Assembly: GCA_963678485.1 (NCBI GenBank)
Contig: OY782882.1
Location: 3,472,001-3,536,000 of the forward strand
Origin: CALGYY01 sp963678485
Lineage (GTDB): Bacteria > Bacteroidota > Bacteroidia > Bacteroidales > CAIWKO01
DNA: 64,000 nt
Direction: 5' to 3'
The translations under genes were made by a program, and so were the position numbers. The notes below the pieces were generated by a model. That model searched no databases. It saw only the letters and a program-made list of their open reading frames with translations, and had not been told where the DNA came from. This document shows, one piece after another, positions 8,483 to 18,361 of the stretch. Numbering within the stretch: position 1 is the stretch's first letter; every line of letters begins with the position of its first letter.

Positions 8483-9259
8483 CTATGCGCCGCCGCTGCC
8501 GGAAAGTATGTGTTTTTCTTTGCAGATTTTGGCTTTGAGGAATTGCCAGTTCATGCGGGCGATGTTGCTGCGGTTGACCAGTTTCGGGCATTCGGCTTCG
8601 CAGGCGTAAGTGTTGCTGCAATTGCCAAATCCTAAACGATCCATTTCTTTTACCATATCCTGTACACGTTTTGCAGCTTCTACTTTGCCTTGAGGGAGTA
8701 GGGCGAGCTGGGAAACCTTTGCGCCAACAAACAACATTGCAGATGCATTGGCACATGCAGCAACACATGCTCCGCAACCGATGCAACTAGCTGCGTCCAT
8801 AGCCAAATCAGCGTTCATTTTTGGAATCGGGATGGCGTTGGCATCGGGGATGCCGCCTGTATTCACTGAAACGTAACCACCAGCCTGAATAATGAAATCA
8901 AGAGCACTGCGGTCAACTACGAGGTCGCGGATGACCGGGAAAGGCTTGGCACGCCAGGGTTCGACTACAATAGTGTCGCCGTCTTTAAACGAGCGCATAT
9001 GCAGTTGGCAGGTAGTAGTGCCGCGCACAGGTCCGTGTGGACGGCCATTGATGAACAAACTGCACATACCGCAGATTCCTTCGCGGCAATCATGGTCAAA
9101 AGAAACCGGGTCTTCACTTTTGTCGATTAATTGCTGGTTGAGTGTGTCCAGCATTTCGAAAAATGAACCGTCGGGACTGACGCCCGTTACCTTGTAATCA
9201 ACGAATCCGCCTTTGGCTGCGGCATTCTTTTGACGCCATATCTTTAATGTGAGGTCCAT
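8483..9259 (-). CDS. sdhB: Succinate dehydrogenase/fumarate reductase iron-sulfur subunit
   Basis: The 258-residue protein has the N-terminal plant-type ferredoxin site (DCREGICGMCS with a later TTTCQLH, near residues 58-85) and a C-terminal dicluster site beginning CIGCGACVAAC, with a further cysteine group in NTYACEAECPK. It passes electrons from the FAD of SdhA to quinone through the membrane subunit SdhC, linking the citric acid cycle to respiration at the inner face of the cytoplasmic membrane. It is the last gene of the operon, followed by a strong terminator. A secreted-protein gene separates it from sdhA, which is not the usual layout. Confidence 0.95.
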   Translation of the reverse strand: MDLTLKIWRQKNAAAKGGFVDYKVTGVSPDGSFFEMLDTLNQQLIDKSEDPVSFDHDCREGICGMCSLFINGRPHGPVRGTTTCQLHMRSFKDGDTIVVEPWRAKPFPVIRDLVVDRSALDFIIQAGGYVSVNTGGIPDANAIPIPKMNADLAMDAASCIGCGACVAACANASAMLFVGAKVSQLALLPQGKVEAAKRVQDMVKEMDRLGFGNCSNTYACEAECPKLVNRSNIARMNWQFLKAKICKEKHILSGSGGA

Positions 9260-9282
9260 ACTATTTTATTTTTTTGTGATTA

Positions 9283-9846
9283 TCAATTAAAGGTGTTAAA
9301 AAACAAATTCATCATACTTTTACTGAGCTCGTGTATCTCTTTGGCATCGGGCATTTCCTTAATGATTTCCTGTCCCTCCATATAGCGGATTAGTTTACCA
9401 TTGTCAAAATACCAACGGGTTTCGATCGGTTTTTCCTTGTTATCGTAAGAGGCTTCTTTTTTGAAGCAGAACACCAGTTCGCCATTGTTGAACAGCAATT
9501 CGTAATTTTCGGTATTATCTGCCGACCATTTACTGGAGATTTCAACTTTACGTAAGGCAGATTCTTTACTACCATTTTCCATTTCGGCAAACTCAGGCTG
9601 GTCCAGATACCAGAAGCGTATCACTTTCTTAAAGTCGCCAACAGCGCGCCATTGCGCAGCATGCTTATTAACGACCACTTCGTTGCAATACAAGCCACCA
9701 TGAGGTTCATCGGAAGCAGATTGTGCGCTGTCGATCAGTTCCTGAGTGCTTTTATACAACTCGCGAATCTTCTCTATAGCGACATCCTGCGCCACCGCAG
9801 CGAAGCCAATAAACAACAAAAACAGAAAGATGATACTTTTTCTCAT
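9283..9846 (-). CDS. Secreted protein of unknown function inside the sdh operon
   Basis: A 187-residue protein with a standard signal peptide (MRKS, a hydrophobic core, cut after AAVAQ), so it should reach the periplasm or outer membrane. The mature part is charged and alternates short beta-like segments with helices; LFNNGELVFCF and RWYFDNGKLIRYM look like a small repeated beta unit. I do not recognise a family. Its ATG overlaps the sdhA stop by one base (TAATG), so translation is probably coupled, and sdhB starts 23 bp after its stop. It must therefore be made with succinate dehydrogenase, although nothing in the protein suggests a redox cofactor. Confidence 0.75.
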   Translation of the reverse strand: MRKSIIFLFLLFIGFAAVAQDVAIEKIRELYKSTQELIDSAQSASDEPHGGLYCNEVVVNKHAAQWRAVGDFKKVIRFWYLDQPEFAEMENGSKESALRKVEISSKWSADNTENYELLFNNGELVFCFKKEASYDNKEKPIETRWYFDNGKLIRYMEGQEIIKEMPDAKEIHELSKSMMNLFFNTFN

Positions 9847-11786
9847 TATTTATAATTTCTTGTTGCAGGTTTTACTTCAACAAATTCGAGTTCTTCCTTG
9901 TGCATCACTGGTTCTTTATCTTCGCCGGTGAACTCCCATGCAGAGACGTAAGCAAAGTGTTCATCATCTCTTTTGGCTTCGCCTTCTTCGGTTTGCATTT
10001 CTTCACGGAAGTGACCACCGCAGGATTCAACGCGGGCAAGAGCATCGCGCACCATGAGTTCACCCAATTCAAAGAAATCAGCAACACGACTGGCTTTTTC
10101 CAGTTCAGGATTGAATTCATTCATGTCGCCGGGGATAGATACATCGGACCAGAATTCTTTTTTGAGTTCGGGAATCAGCTCGAGCGCTTTTTTCAAACCC
10201 GCTTCATTTCTGCCCATTCCGCAATATTCCCACATAATCTTACCAAGGCGTTTATGGAAGGAATCAACGCTTTGTTTACCTTTTACATTTTTCAGTTTCT
10301 CCAGTTGTTCGGTAATCTCTTTCTCTGCCTTTACAAATTCAGGTGCATCGGTTGAAAGGCGAGGAGTGTGAATTTCTGATGAGAGGAAATCGCCGATGGT
10401 GTAAGGCAATACAAAATAGCCATCGGCCAATCCTTGCATAAGTGCAGAAGCTCCGAGGCGGTTTGCGCCGTGATCGGAGAAATTGCATTCACCAATAGCA
10501 TACAAGCCAGGAACTGAAGTCATGAGGTTGTAGTCGACCCAAAGTCCGCCCATTGTATAGTGCACTGCAGGGTATATCATCATTGGTGTTTCGTAGGGAT
10601 TTTCGGCAATGATTTGTTCGTACATCTGGAATAAATTTCCATAACGTTCTTCAATTACATTTTTACCGAGGCGTTTAATGGAATCGCGGAAATCGAGGTA
10701 TACCGCCAATCCTGAAGCGCTCACACCATAACCCGCATCGCAGCGTTCCTTGGCAGCGCGTGAAGCCACATCGCGCGGAACGAGGTTACCAAAGGCCGGA
10801 TAGCGGCGTTCCAGATAATAATCGCGATTTTCTTCGGGGATATCGTTGGGTGAAATTTGTTTACTTCTAAGTTTTTCCACATCTTCCTTATTCTTTGGAA
10901 CCCAGATGCGGCCGTCGTTACGGAGACTTTCGCTCATCAGCGTAAGCTTCGACTGGAAATCGCCATGCACGGGAATACAGGTGGGGTGGATTTGTGTGTA
11001 GCAGGGATTACTAAAGAATGCGCCTTGTTTGTAGGCTCTCCAGATTGGTGTGGCATTGGATCCCATGGCATTGGTGGAGAGGAAATAAACATTACCATAT
11101 CCGCCAGTGGCAAGGACTACAGCGTGTGCTGAATGCTTTTCAATTTCACCCGTAATGAGGTTTCTTACAATGATACCGCGTGCTTTGCCTTCTACGAGGA
11201 CAACATCTAGCATATCGCGGCGGGCGAATAACTTCACGCTTCCTTTTTTAATCTGGCGACTTAATGCACCATAGGCGCCGAGCAGCAATTGCTGACCCGT
11301 TTGTCCGCGTGCATAAAACGTACGTGAAACCTGAGCACCGCCAAAGGAACGATTATCAAGCAAACCACCATATTCGCGGGCAAAGGGAACGCCCTGAGCA
11401 ACGCACTGGTCGATGATCGCGTTCGATACTTCCGCTAAACGATACACATTCGCTTCGCGTGCGCGGTAGTCACCGCCTTTAAGAGTATCGTAAAACAAAC
11501 GGAATACACTGTCGCCGTCATTCTGATAGTTCTTGGCAGCATTGATTCCTCCCTGTGCAGCGATACTATGGGCGCGGCGTGGACTATCCTGGTAACAGAA
11601 AACTTTTACATTATATCCCAATTCTCCGAGGGAGGCAGCGGCAGAGGCGCCGGCGAGACCAGTGCCCACCACGATGATGTCAATTTTCCTTTTGTTGGAG
11701 GGATTTACCAGCTTGCACCCAGCTTTGTAACGGGTCCATTTTTCAGCTACGCTACCCACGGGAATTTTTGAATCAAGCTTTGTCAT
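9846..11786 (-). CDS. sdhA: Succinate dehydrogenase/fumarate reductase flavoprotein subunit
   Basis: A 646-residue flavoprotein with an N-terminal FAD dinucleotide-binding fold (VGTGLAGASAAASLGELG near residue 41). Next comes HSIAAQGGINAAKN near residue 72, which holds the histidine that binds FAD covalently in this family. Downstream is GGLWVDYN, followed by GECNFSDHGANRLGASAL, typical of the Bacteroidota SdhA/FrdA type. It oxidises succinate to fumarate. The sequence order sdhC-sdhA-(secreted protein)-sdhB fits the type B complex with a single large cytochrome b subunit. Its stop overlaps the ATG of the next gene. Confidence 0.96.
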   Translation of the reverse strand: MTKLDSKIPVGSVAEKWTRYKAGCKLVNPSNKRKIDIIVVGTGLAGASAAASLGELGYNVKVFCYQDSPRRAHSIAAQGGINAAKNYQNDGDSVFRLFYDTLKGGDYRAREANVYRLAEVSNAIIDQCVAQGVPFAREYGGLLDNRSFGGAQVSRTFYARGQTGQQLLLGAYGALSRQIKKGSVKLFARRDMLDVVLVEGKARGIIVRNLITGEIEKHSAHAVVLATGGYGNVYFLSTNAMGSNATPIWRAYKQGAFFSNPCYTQIHPTCIPVHGDFQSKLTLMSESLRNDGRIWVPKNKEDVEKLRSKQISPNDIPEENRDYYLERRYPAFGNLVPRDVASRAAKERCDAGYGVSASGLAVYLDFRDSIKRLGKNVIEERYGNLFQMYEQIIAENPYETPMMIYPAVHYTMGGLWVDYNLMTSVPGLYAIGECNFSDHGANRLGASALMQGLADGYFVLPYTIGDFLSSEIHTPRLSTDAPEFVKAEKEITEQLEKLKNVKGKQSVDSFHKRLGKIMWEYCGMGRNEAGLKKALELIPELKKEFWSDVSIPGDMNEFNPELEKASRVADFFELGELMVRDALARVESCGGHFREEMQTEEGEAKRDDEHFAYVSAWEFTGEDKEPVMHKEELEFVEVKPATRNYK

Positions 11787-11839
11787 ATTGTTTATATTAT
11801 AATGTTATTTCTAAAGTATGAGTGGATTAAAACGACCGA

Positions 11840-12502
11840 CTAATAAAAGAACATGAAATACACCGGTATTACTGCAAAGCCGACGGAGATAATAATCGAA
11901 TAGGCAGCGCTGATGATTTTAATCGTCGAGTTGTATTTATTGTGATTCAAACCGAGGGTCTGAAACGCAGATTGTATCGAGTGGTTAAGATGGAATCCGA
12001 GAAATACGAAAAAGATCAAATAAATCAAGGAGTACCATACATTTTGAAAGAGCATCACGGCCATTGGAAAGAAGTCTTCCTTATCGACACCTGCCGGAGG
12101 ATTAACCCATTCCAGTTTGATAAAGAAGAAATTCATAAAATGCAAAAGGAGAAAGATGCCGATAATGATACCTGTATGAAACATATACTTCGAGAACAGG
12201 GAAGTTTCGCTGCGGTTCGATTTATAATAACGCACCGGGCGTGATTTCCAGTTCTTGATGGTCACTACCACACCAACAATCATATGCAGGAAAAACCCAC
12301 CAAAGAGAACTACTTCAAAGATTTTAATGAAGATGTTGGTCCCCATGAAATGAGCTGCAGTGGTAAACATTGCACCACCATCGCCGGCGAGCATAAGTAA
12401 ATTGATTACCAGGTGAACGCACAGAAACAAGGCGAGGAAAAGGCCTGCCAAACCCATGAACACTTTCTTGCTAATGGAGGAATACTGTAACAAATTATTC
12501 AT
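11840..12502 (-). CDS. sdhC: Succinate dehydrogenase cytochrome b subunit
   Basis: A 220-residue membrane protein with five predicted helices and histidines in helices (CVHLVINL, FFLHMIVG, HTGIIIG, LLHFMNFF, FHLNHSIQS) suitable for two haem b groups. This is the cytochrome b558 type of type B succinate:quinone oxidoreductases, which have no separate SdhD; none is seen here. It anchors SdhAB and reduces or oxidises menaquinone. It is the first gene of the operon and has a good promoter match about 80 bp upstream. Confidence 0.93.
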   Translation of the reverse strand: MNNLLQYSSISKKVFMGLAGLFLALFLCVHLVINLLMLAGDGGAMFTTAAHFMGTNIFIKIFEVVLFGGFFLHMIVGVVVTIKNWKSRPVRYYKSNRSETSLFSKYMFHTGIIIGIFLLLHFMNFFFIKLEWVNPPAGVDKEDFFPMAVMLFQNVWYSLIYLIFFVFLGFHLNHSIQSAFQTLGLNHNKYNSTIKIISAAYSIIISVGFAVIPVYFMFFY

Positions 12503-12581
12503 AATGGTAGATTTTTTTTCAGAAAAACGATAATAATGATGGGTTGAAACCTTGGAAAACCTATTTTTGTAAAACCCGAAG

Positions 12582-12611
12582 CAAAATTAGTTTTTGAGTG
12601 GAATTAAACAA
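12582..12611 (-). promoter_or_regulatory. Promoter of the sdhCAB operon
   Basis: On the minus strand, TTTG ends at 12609, followed by exactly 19 nt and TAATTTTG (12589-12582), a full match to the Bacteroidota TTG-N19-TAnnTTTG form. The predicted start is near 12575, giving a leader of about 70 nt before sdhC. Confidence 0.75.
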
Positions 12612-12705
12612 ATTTTTAACACTATTTTTTTTCATAAGTTGTTAATTGATTCATAAACAGCTTATTGCAAGGGCTTAAAATTAAAAAAATATAAACATTC
12701 GAGAT

Positions 12706-13995
12706 ATGAGATATCAGCCTATTAAATCGTCTTTCTTTAGCGGAAATCGTAGTAAACTTGTATCGCAATTAAAGCCAAATTCACTGGTGATTGTGCATTC
12801 CAGTGATGAATATCCGCGTAATGGGGATCAGTGTTATCCGTTTCGCCAGAATTCTGACATGTTTTATCTGACGGGACTGGATCAGGAAAAATGTATTTTG
12901 ATGATGTGTCCCGACCATCCGCTGGAATCCTTGCGGGAGGTGGTTTTCACGGTTAGGACCAGTGATTCCATGGTGACCTGGTACGGTCATAAATACACAT
13001 TGGAGCAGGTCACTGAGGTCTCGGGTGTACGCAATGTGAAATGGCTTGACGAGTTTGAAGGAGTGTTGCGTGATATGATAGTGCGTGCTGAATATGTTTA
13101 TTTAGGAACCAATGAGGATAATCGTTTTACCACCGAAGTGCCCACGCGTGATTTGCGCTTTGCTCAGAAATTAGCGGTTGATTACCCCATTCATAAATTT
13201 AAACGGCTTGCTCCTCTGGTAAAGGATATGCGCTTATGCAAGCAGCCTGCGGAAATCGAAATGATGAGCAAGGCTTGTGATATTACAAACAAAGCATTTG
13301 AACGTGTGTTAAAGGCGACTAAACCCGGCATGATGGAGTATGAGCTGGAAGCTGAACTTACTTGTGAGTTTCTTCGCAATGGTGCTACAGGTCATTCCTT
13401 TTATCCCATTGTTGCTTCAGGAGCTGGAGCTTGTGTGTTGCATTACATTTCCAATGACAAGGTATTAAAAAATGGTGATCTTGTATTGCTTGATTTTGGA
13501 GCCGAATATGGAAATTATGCTGCAGATATCAGCCGCACCTTCCCTGTAAACGGTAAGTTCAGCAAGCGCCAGAAGGAGTGTTACAATGCTGTACTGCGTG
13601 TTCAGAAAAAGGCGATGGGATTAATAGTGTCGGGCAGTACAATCGACAAAATCAATTCAGCTGTTGCAGGGATGATGGAGAAAGAAATGATTGGTCTGGG
13701 TTTGTTTACAGCGGCTGATGTAAAGAATCAGAACCCTGTTGAACCTTTGTACTTCAATTATTATATGCACGGAAATTCCCATTTTATCGGCATGGACGTT
13801 CATGATGTTGGTTTAAAGCAGACTCCGCTTAAAGTTGGCAACGTGCTAAGTTGTGAACCGGGATTGTATATTAAAGAAGAGGGAATTGGCATCCGCATCG
13901 AAACGGATGTTCTCATCACAGCGAAAGGACCGGTTGATCTTGCTAAGAAGATCCCTGTGGAGGTAGCAGATATTGAAAAGATAATGAGGGGATAG
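12706..13995 (+). CDS. pepP: Xaa-Pro aminopeptidase (M24B), first copy
   Basis: A 429-residue protein with an N-terminal aminopeptidase P domain (about 1-130) and a C-terminal pita-bread metallopeptidase domain. Metal ligands are visible in the expected order: Asp in LLDFGAEYGNYAADISRTFP, His in HGNSHFIGMDVHDVG, and Glu in CEPGLY and in RIETDVLI. It removes the N-terminal residue when proline is second, using two Mn or similar ions, in the cytoplasm. A paralogue follows 179 bp downstream. It is divergent from sdhC. The start ATGAGATATCAGCC follows an A-rich leader, usual in this phylum. Confidence 0.92.
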   Translation: MRYQPIKSSFFSGNRSKLVSQLKPNSLVIVHSSDEYPRNGDQCYPFRQNSDMFYLTGLDQEKCILMMCPDHPLESLREVVFTVRTSDSMVTWYGHKYTLEQVTEVSGVRNVKWLDEFEGVLRDMIVRAEYVYLGTNEDNRFTTEVPTRDLRFAQKLAVDYPIHKFKRLAPLVKDMRLCKQPAEIEMMSKACDITNKAFERVLKATKPGMMEYELEAELTCEFLRNGATGHSFYPIVASGAGACVLHYISNDKVLKNGDLVLLDFGAEYGNYAADISRTFPVNGKFSKRQKECYNAVLRVQKKAMGLIVSGSTIDKINSAVAGMMEKEMIGLGLFTAADVKNQNPVEPLYFNYYMHGNSHFIGMDVHDVGLKQTPLKVGNVLSCEPGLYIKEEGIGIRIETDVLITAKGPVDLAKKIPVEVADIEKIMRG

Positions 13996-14174
13996 TTTTC
14001 TTATGCCTTTGGGCTGCAGAGTGCGATGAACGCTGAGGTTTTGTTACTAAAGCAATCATGCAAAAAGTATAAATATATTACGAAAGAAATTTTCATACAA
14101 TTAGACAGAATAAAAACCTCGTTGAACTCGAAAGCAGGAGTCACTAATTCTAAAATCAGATAAAACTAAATCAT

Positions 14175-15563
14175 ATGTTCACTAGCAAAACCTATCAGGA
14201 TCGTAGGGAAACCTTACGGAAGGCCGTTAACGACGGAATTATTTTATTTCTTGGCAATGACGAAATGCCGATGAATTATCCAGGCAACACTTATCATTTC
14301 AGGCAGGACAGCAGCTTCCTGTATTATTTTGGGCTTAGCTATGCTGGCATGGCTGCAGTGTTGGATGTGGAAAAGAAGAGCGATATTTTATTTGCCAATG
14401 ATATTGACATTGAGGATATCATTTGGATGGGCGTTCAACCTTCCGTTAAGGAGTTGGGTGCAAAGAGCGGAATTGTAGATACGAGGCCGGTTTCTGACCT
14501 TAAAACATATATTGAAGCAGCGATTCAAGCAGGAAAAAAAGTACATTTTCTTCCTCCATACAGAGATGCCAACAAGCTAAAACTACTGAATTTGCTGGGC
14601 ATTGAGCTGGGTGATCAAAAAGCAAAAGCCTCCGTTGAACTTATCAAGGCCATTGTGAATATGCGCTCCATTAAGGATGCTTTTGAAATTGCAGAAATTG
14701 AAAAGGCTTGTCAGATAGGTGGTTTAATGCATGTGGCAGCTATGAAGCTAACCAAGCCGGGAAAAGTTGAGCGCGAGATTGCCGGAGCTGTTGAAGGGAT
14801 TGCCCTTGAAAACGGCAGTGCAGTATCGTTTCCTGTAATTTGTTCCATACATGGAGAAACATTGCATAATCATTATCATGGCAATGTGATGAAGGATGGC
14901 GATTTGTTGATTACCGATGCGGGTGCTGAAACAGAAATGAATTACGCTTCTGACTACACTCGTACATTTCCCGTGAATGGCAAGTTTACTCAAAAGCAAA
15001 AGGATATTTACAACATTGTTCTGAAGGCGAATACCGAAGCCATCAAGGCTATTAAACCCGGTGTGAAATATCAAGAAGTACATTTGATGTCGGCATTTAT
15101 TGTTGCTGAAGGCCTCACTGCACTGGGACTCATGAAAGGCAATCCTGCAGAGGCTGTAAAAGCTGGTGCACACGCCATGTTCTTCCCTCACGGATTGGGG
15201 CATATGATGGGTCTTGATGTTCACGATATGGAAGATCTTGGAGAGAATTATGTTGGATATGATGATGAAACATCGCGTATCGATCAGTTTGGTACAGCTT
15301 ATCTTCGCTTGGGACGTCGTCTGCAAGAGGGTTTTGTAATGACCGTTGAACCGGGTATTTATTTTATCCCTGCACTTATCGCAGATTGGAAGAAATCAGG
15401 CAAGTACAATGCATTCATCGATTTTGATAAAGTTGAGGAGTATCTTGATTTTGGTGGCATTCGCATCGAGGACGATGTACTGGTTACTAAGGATGGTTAC
15501 AAAGTCTTAGGTCCTCCTGTACCAAAAACAGTGGAAGAAATTGAGCAAATAATGAAAGGTTAA
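14175..15563 (+). CDS. Aminopeptidase P family protein (M24B), second copy
   Basis: A 462-residue paralogue of the preceding gene, slightly longer, with the same two-domain layout. Metal ligands appear in ITDAGAETEMNYASDYTRTFP, HGLGHMMGLDVHDMED, VEPGIYF and RIEDDVLVT. An insertion of roughly 20 residues before VEPGIYF (GENYVGYDDET and following) is absent from the first copy. The two are probably not redundant and may differ in peptide length preference, but this cannot be read from sequence. ettA follows after only 6 bp, so the two are almost surely co-transcribed. Confidence 0.92.
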   Translation: MFTSKTYQDRRETLRKAVNDGIILFLGNDEMPMNYPGNTYHFRQDSSFLYYFGLSYAGMAAVLDVEKKSDILFANDIDIEDIIWMGVQPSVKELGAKSGIVDTRPVSDLKTYIEAAIQAGKKVHFLPPYRDANKLKLLNLLGIELGDQKAKASVELIKAIVNMRSIKDAFEIAEIEKACQIGGLMHVAAMKLTKPGKVEREIAGAVEGIALENGSAVSFPVICSIHGETLHNHYHGNVMKDGDLLITDAGAETEMNYASDYTRTFPVNGKFTQKQKDIYNIVLKANTEAIKAIKPGVKYQEVHLMSAFIVAEGLTALGLMKGNPAEAVKAGAHAMFFPHGLGHMMGLDVHDMEDLGENYVGYDDETSRIDQFGTAYLRLGRRLQEGFVMTVEPGIYFIPALIADWKKSGKYNAFIDFDKVEEYLDFGGIRIEDDVLVTKDGYKVLGPPVPKTVEEIEQIMKG

Positions 15564-15569
15564 TAATAT

Positions 15570-17246
15570 ATGAGTGACGACAAGAAGATAATTTTTTCGA
15601 TGGTGAATTTGAGTAAGATCTATCCACCATCAAAGCAAGTATTAAAAGATATTTATCTCTCCTTTTATTACGGAGCCAAGATTGGTGTTATTGGTTTGAA
15701 TGGTTCGGGGAAATCGAGCTTATTGAAAATCATTGCTGGCATTGATACTTCCTTCAACGGAGATGTTGTGTTTTCGCCGGGTTATCGCGTGGGTATGCTG
15801 ATGCAGGAACCTGATCTTGACAATACAAAAACAGTCAAGGAAATTGTTCAGGAAGGAGTGCAGGAGATTGTAAACATCCTCAAGGAATATGAAGAAGTGA
15901 ATAATAAATTCATGGAACCCATGAGTGATGAGGAGATGGCAGCACTGATTGAACGTCAGGGCAAGCTTACAGAACTGATTGAACAGCATGATGCATGGGA
16001 ACTGGATTCAAAGCTTGAACGTGCTATGGACGCATTGCGTTGTCCGGAAGGAGATGCACTGGTGTCAGTACTTTCGGGTGGTGAACGCAGGCGCGTTGCG
16101 CTTTGTCGCTTGCTGCTTTCTGAGCCGGATATTCTTTTGCTTGATGAGCCTACCAACCACCTGGATGCAGAATCTGTGGAATGGCTTGAGCAGCATTTGC
16201 AGCAGTATAAGGGAACAGTAATAGCAGTTACTCACGACCGTTATTTTCTTGATAATGTTGCAGGATGGATTCTTGAGCTTGACCGTGGAGAAGGCATTCC
16301 CTGGAAAGGAAATTATACCTCTTGGCTTGAGCAAAAGACCAAGCGTCTTGAGATGGAAGAGAAGGGGGAAAGTCGCCGCAAGAAAACACTTGAGCGTGAA
16401 CTAGAGTGGGTGCGTATGGCGCCCAAAGCACGTCACGCCAAATCAAAAGCCCGTCTGGGCGCTTATGAGCGCATGATGAGCGAGGATGTAAAACAGAAGG
16501 AAGAGCGTCTGGAAATTTTCATTCCCAACGGACCGCGACTGGGAAGTGTCGTAATTGAAGCTCAGAATGTAACTAAAGCCTACGGTGAAAAATTGCTTTT
16601 CGAAAATTTGAATTTTGCTTTGCCGCCTGCGGGTATCGTTGGTATTATTGGTCCGAACGGTGCCGGTAAAACAACTTTGTTCCGCTTAATTATGGGTCTG
16701 GATAAGCCTGATACCGGGACATTCAAAGTGGGTGAAACCGTGAAGCTTGCCTATGTTGATCAACAGCACGTTGATATAGATCCTGAAAAAAATGTTTGGG
16801 AAGTGATTAGTCAGGGCAACGAAAATATCATTCTTGGCAATCGTACAATGAATAGTCGTGCCTATGTTTCCCGCTTTAATTTCAGTGGTCCCGACCAGGG
16901 AAAGAAAGCTGGTGTATTATCCGGTGGTGAGCGTAATCGCTTGCACCTGGCGTTAACACTGCGACAGGAGGCGAATGTTTTGCTACTCGATGAGCCTACC
17001 AATGATATTGATGTGAATACACTTCGTGCACTTGAAGAGGCCTTGGAGAACTTTGCCGGTTGTGCGGTAATTATATCTCACGATCGTTGGTTTCTCGACC
17101 GTGTTGCGACACACATCCTTGCATTCGAAGGAAATTCGGAAGTATATTTCTTCGAAGGCGGATATTCGGAGTATGAGGAAAATCGCAGGAAGCGCTTGGG
17201 CGATGAAGGACCAAAGAGGATTAAGTATAGAAAGCTGAAAGCATAA
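15570..17246 (+). CDS. ettA: Energy-dependent translational throttle protein EttA (ABC-F)
   Basis: A 558-residue soluble protein with two ABC ATPase domains and no membrane segments, the usual EttA length. Walker A motifs are GLNGSGKSSL (near 43) and GPNGAGKTTL (near 360); signature motifs are LSGGERRR and LSGGERNR; Walker B motifs are LLLDEPTNHLD and LLLDEPTNDID. A charged linker (KTKRLEMEEKGESRRKK) separates the domains, as in ABC-F proteins that bind the ribosomal E site and gate the first steps of elongation by ATP level. It lies 6 bp after the aminopeptidase gene. Confidence 0.95.
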   Translation: MSDDKKIIFSMVNLSKIYPPSKQVLKDIYLSFYYGAKIGVIGLNGSGKSSLLKIIAGIDTSFNGDVVFSPGYRVGMLMQEPDLDNTKTVKEIVQEGVQEIVNILKEYEEVNNKFMEPMSDEEMAALIERQGKLTELIEQHDAWELDSKLERAMDALRCPEGDALVSVLSGGERRRVALCRLLLSEPDILLLDEPTNHLDAESVEWLEQHLQQYKGTVIAVTHDRYFLDNVAGWILELDRGEGIPWKGNYTSWLEQKTKRLEMEEKGESRRKKTLERELEWVRMAPKARHAKSKARLGAYERMMSEDVKQKEERLEIFIPNGPRLGSVVIEAQNVTKAYGEKLLFENLNFALPPAGIVGIIGPNGAGKTTLFRLIMGLDKPDTGTFKVGETVKLAYVDQQHVDIDPEKNVWEVISQGNENIILGNRTMNSRAYVSRFNFSGPDQGKKAGVLSGGERNRLHLALTLRQEANVLLLDEPTNDIDVNTLRALEEALENFAGCAVIISHDRWFLDRVATHILAFEGNSEVYFFEGGYSEYEENRRKRLGDEGPKRIKYRKLKA

Positions 17247-17248
17247 TT

Positions 17249-17320
17249 TAATGTGATAATGTGTTAATGTGTAAATGTGCTGGTAAGAATGTGGTAATGT
17301 GCTAATGTGTTGATGAGGGA
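17249..17320. repeat. Degenerate TAATGTG short repeats
   Basis: A run of variants of the heptamer TAATGTG separated by a few bases directly after ettA. The reverse complement (CACATTA) recurs at 44370-44400 and 44735-44770, and a short piece near 19528, so this is another dispersed low-complexity repeat of gene gaps. Confidence 0.6.
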
Positions 17321-17458
17321 ATGTTGAGTGGTGGGGTGGCTGCAGAGTAGGCTGGCTGTATGAGGGTTTTATGAAGAATTGCGGTCATTGAGAGATTTTG
17401 AATACATCCAATAATTCTTGATTTTTAAAATGATTATTAACCATAAACTCCTATAACG

Positions 17459-18340
17459 ATGAAAAAACTCGTGCTACTCCTTTTCGTAATTCCTTTGCTG
17501 GCTCATTCTCAAACTTATCTATTAGGGCCACAACCTTTTGATTCGGACATCTTAATGCATGGTACTACAGGCAACACTTCTGCATGGTTTGCACCTGATT
17601 ATAGCTCACCCATTGCATTTATTGCCAGTGGTGGAAATCCTGGTGGTAATGTGGGATACAGCGCTTCGTTCAATAATTTCTGGGGAAATTTCCTGCGTTT
17701 ACCGCAGGTGAATTGTGTTGGCAATGATACGGTGTTGCTGACAGTGGATATGTCGAACTCATATGGGGCTTCATCACCCAATGACTGGATCAGGTTTTAT
17801 TTGTGGGATCAGGGATCTTCCGCATACAGAAATGATGTGGTTAGCATAAAAATAAATGGAGTGGAATCGATGGTTGATTTTGGCGTAAATGGAAAAGGCT
17901 TTCGTTTCAATGTTGCCCGCAACTGGGTGCATGTTGAAGTAAAATTCAATATAGCTCCGGTGACTAATAAATCGAACATTTTATTTTACATCGAACCAAA
18001 TTGTTATTATAATAATTCGAATACGTTCTATGCGTATTTTGACAACATCGGAATTGTAACAAGTTCAGTATATGTTTCCGTTCCTGAGAATCAAGAGGTG
18101 AATATTACTGCATATCCTAACCCTGCCAATCAGTGGGTGAATGTGCAATGTCCTGCCAATAGGGCGATACAGCGCATTGAATTATTTGATATCAATGGTC
18201 GTCTTGTGCTTGAGAAAATGCTTGATGGCTCAAGAGAGTATCGTTTCTCCACTCAGGAATTGTCGGAAGGCCGTTATAATCTGCGTCTGCAATTCTGCGA
18301 TCATCAGTACTCACAGCGTTCATTGATTATTTCTCATTAA
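17459..18340 (+). CDS. T9SS-secreted protein with C-terminal sorting domain
   Basis: A 293-residue precursor with a Sec signal peptide (MKKLVLLLFVIPLLAHSQ). The central part (about 20-200) resembles a jelly-roll, carbohydrate-binding-like beta sandwich (SFNNFWGNFLRLPQVNC, DWIRFYLWDQGS, YAYFDNIGIV). The last 80 residues are a type IX secretion sorting domain (AYPNPANQWVNVQ, IELFDINGRLV, LSEGRYNLRL, RSLIISH). The protein should cross the outer membrane by T9SS and be released or anchored to the surface. No catalytic motif is visible. Confidence 0.85.
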   Translation: MKKLVLLLFVIPLLAHSQTYLLGPQPFDSDILMHGTTGNTSAWFAPDYSSPIAFIASGGNPGGNVGYSASFNNFWGNFLRLPQVNCVGNDTVLLTVDMSNSYGASSPNDWIRFYLWDQGSSAYRNDVVSIKINGVESMVDFGVNGKGFRFNVARNWVHVEVKFNIAPVTNKSNILFYIEPNCYYNNSNTFYAYFDNIGIVTSSVYVSVPENQEVNITAYPNPANQWVNVQCPANRAIQRIELFDINGRLVLEKMLDGSREYRFSTQELSEGRYNLRLQFCDHQYSQRSLIISH

Positions 18341-18361
18341 CGGAAATTGTTCTAATTACAG

